Part shown: positions 62,795 through 64,000 of the stretch, piece after piece
How the letters are laid out: each line of letters begins with the position of its first letter
Position numbering within the stretch: the first letter of the stretch is position 1
From: Clostridiaceae bacterium
Lineage (GTDB): Bacteria > Bacillota > Clostridia > Lachnospirales > Lachnospiraceae
Length of the DNA stretch: 64,000 nt
Direction: 5' to 3'
NCBI GenBank assembly: GCA_009911065.1
Contig: QXWR01000023.1
Span: 1-64,000, forward strand
Notes under the pieces: generated by a model
Told to the model about the DNA's origin: nothing
Seen by the model: the letters and a program-made list of their open reading frames with translations, nothing else
Database searches by the model: none
Made by a program: the position numbers and the translations under genes

Positions 62795-63921
62795 TGCGTA
62801 GATGGGTGATTGCGGCGGCGGTGATGATTTTGGTTCCCTGGGCGGTTTCTCTGGTCTGGATGCGGTCTGTAGGGATTCAGGCAGAGGCAGCGGGAAATTC
62901 GGCTGCGGGGGGACAGGCCGATGGCGGGGGAAACGACAAGGTTTTGGATGAGGCAGAAAGGGGAGCAGGGGATGGGAGCACAGGTGAGGAAACAAGGAGT
63001 GGAACAGAGGGCGAAAGGGAAGGAGAAGAGGACGCCGAATTAAATGGAGAAGGAATGGCTTTAGAAGCAGGAAATTTGACTGGGAACGGGGAAAAGCACC
63101 AAGAAGGAAGCATACAGAGAAGGATTTTGGTAGAACGTAAAGGGATTCGAACTTACATTGATCTGGAGGATTATCTGCCTGGAGTGATGGTATGCCAGAT
63201 GGATGGGGATTATGAAATGGAGGCGCTAAAATGTCAGGCTGTCATTGCCCGGACTTATGTGTACCGGCTTATGGATGGAAGAGAAGAGATCTATGAGGAA
63301 GAGCTGGATATGGACTATCTGGGCGAGGGAGAAGGAAGTCTTTCGGGAGATCGGATGAAGCTGCTTACCAGATTGGAACGGTGTCAGGAAGCAGCGGAAG
63401 CCACCAAAGGGATTGTAATGAAATATGAGGACCGGTATTTGCTGCCTTTGTTTCATGGAATGAGTGCAGGGCGGACGAGAAACGGAGATCTGGATTTTCC
63501 TTATCTTCAATCTGCAGAGAGTGTGGCAGATACAAAACGAGATCATTATATGCAGGTGTTGGAGTGGAGCCGGGGAACTTTTGCAGCTGCAATCAGTCAG
63601 ATTCCCGGTTCTCCCGGAGTGACCGCAGAGCAGCTTCCCGGACAGATTCAGACGGTGAAAAAAGATGATGCGGGATATATGGTAGAGATGAAAATTGGGA
63701 CGGGAACCTATTCCGGAGACGAGATTCAGGCGGCTTTGGGACTTAATTCCCCCAGCTTTAGCATTGAGGGAGAAGGAGACGTCATTCGGGTTCGCGTCCG
63801 GGGCAAAGGACATGGATATGGTCTTAGTCAGGCCGGAGCAGACAGCATGGCAAAGGAGGGATGGGGGTACGAGGAGATTTTGAATCATTATTATAAAAAT
63901 ATCTCTCTGATTTCTGAATAA
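62794..63921 (+). CDS. spoIID: SpoIID/LytB-domain protein
   Basis: A 375-residue protein with an N-terminal membrane anchor (WVIAAAVMILVPWAVSLVWM) and a low-complexity G/E/A-rich linker to residue 110. The SpoIID domain follows: IDLEDYLPGVMVCQMDGDYE, MEALKCQAVIARTYVYR, LFHGMSAGRTRNGDLDFPYL, and GHGYGLSQAGADSMAKEGWG at the end. SpoIID is a lytic transglycosylase that degrades septal peptidoglycan so that the mother cell can engulf the forespore. The gene symbol is given on domain and size; other SpoIID-like paralogues exist in Clostridia. Confidence 0.82.
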   Translation: MRRWVIAAAVMILVPWAVSLVWMRSVGIQAEAAGNSAAGGQADGGGNDKVLDEAERGAGDGSTGEETRSGTEGEREGEEDAELNGEGMALEAGNLTGNGEKHQEGSIQRRILVERKGIRTYIDLEDYLPGVMVCQMDGDYEMEALKCQAVIARTYVYRLMDGREEIYEEELDMDYLGEGEGSLSGDRMKLLTRLERCQEAAEATKGIVMKYEDRYLLPLFHGMSAGRTRNGDLDFPYLQSAESVADTKRDHYMQVLEWSRGTFAAAISQIPGSPGVTAEQLPGQIQTVKKDDAGYMVEMKIGTGTYSGDEIQAALGLNSPSFSIEGEGDVIRVRVRGKGHGYGLSQAGADSMAKEGWGYEEILNHYYKNISLISE

Positions 63922-63962
63922 CTCTTGCCGCTTTGGTAAAACTACTACCGAGGTGATAAACG

Positions 63963-64000
63963 GTGAAAGAGAGAATCAATCAAATGTTCAAGGACAAACT
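63963..64000 (+). CDS. Start of the next gene, cut by the window end
   Basis: A GTG with GAGGTGATAAAC before it opens a frame KERINQMFKDK that runs off the window. In many Clostridia a SpoIID gene is followed by a SpoIIQ-like M23 peptidase, but twelve codons are too few to say so here. Confidence 0.5.
   Translation, partial: MKERINQMFKDK

Overview
The window is Gram-positive, low-to-mid GC chromosomal DNA that best fits the Lachnospiraceae (Clostridia). Support for this comes from the DUF4364, DUF5716 and DUF5717 families, Lachnospiraceae-style T-box leaders on ileS and on a TrpB2-type gene, a SpoIID sporulation gene, Firmicutes sigma-A promoters, AGGAGG ribosome sites and frequent TTG/GTG starts. 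The genus cannot be fixed from this sequence alone.

Region 1 (1-15.3 kb) is an accessory island, read almost wholly on the + strand. It holds a Ser/Thr protein kinase, two HTH regulators, a TM2 membrane protein, a DUF2786 protein, a PPP-type metallophosphatase, paralogous proteins with a FliG-C-like stretch, a beta-CASP/RNase J-like metallo-beta-lactamase hydrolase, a predicted PD-(D/E)XK protein, a helical HEAT-like protein and several unknowns. Between them lie remnants of ADP-ribosylglycohydrolase, DUF2786 and MBL genes, so the island has been copied and eroded repeatedly. A 43-bp box (CGTCATATA-N2-TGTCGC-N15-TATGKTASGAT) occurs three times with exactly the same spacing: before the intact kinase, before the broken kinase and before an unknown gene at 11.8 kb.

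Region 2 (15.3-21.7 kb) is a scrapyard. It contains a DUF4143 ATPase on the - strand with a promoter between two inverted repeats, a decayed siphophage tail segment, a serine-recombinase remnant, a second copy of the island module (end of a FliG-like gene, intact ADP-ribosylglycohydrolase, frameshifted kinase), a 166-bp MITE-like element, and Rpn and Fic remnants.

Region 3 (21.7-31.8 kb) is a complete type I-C CRISPR-Cas locus: cas3-cas5c-cas8c-cas7c-cas4-cas1-cas2, then an array of 27 repeats and 26 spacers. The last repeat is degenerate, which places the leader at the cas2 end.

Region 4 (31.8-47.2 kb) starts with a broken unknown gene. It continues with a tryptophan T-box (specifier UGG) controlling a TrpB2-type synthase, then an operon of ABC-F ATPase, RtcB RNA ligase, an AAA ATPase with a truncated TOPRIM-like partner, SbcD, SbcC, and an SF1 helicase with a C-terminal nuclease-like domain.

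Region 5 (47.2-64 kb) is mostly core genome: galE, DUF4364, a DUF5717-DUF5716-TPR operon that looks like an undescribed Hsp70/actin-fold system, tRNA-Leu(CAG), DUF4303, tRNA-Asn(GTT), T-box-controlled ileS, glgP, a SpoIID-family gene and the first codons of one more gene. Between the TPR gene and tRNA-Leu lies a C-rich, G-poor stretch with a 21-bp perfect inverted repeat and two 49-bp copies whose eight differences are all G versus A.
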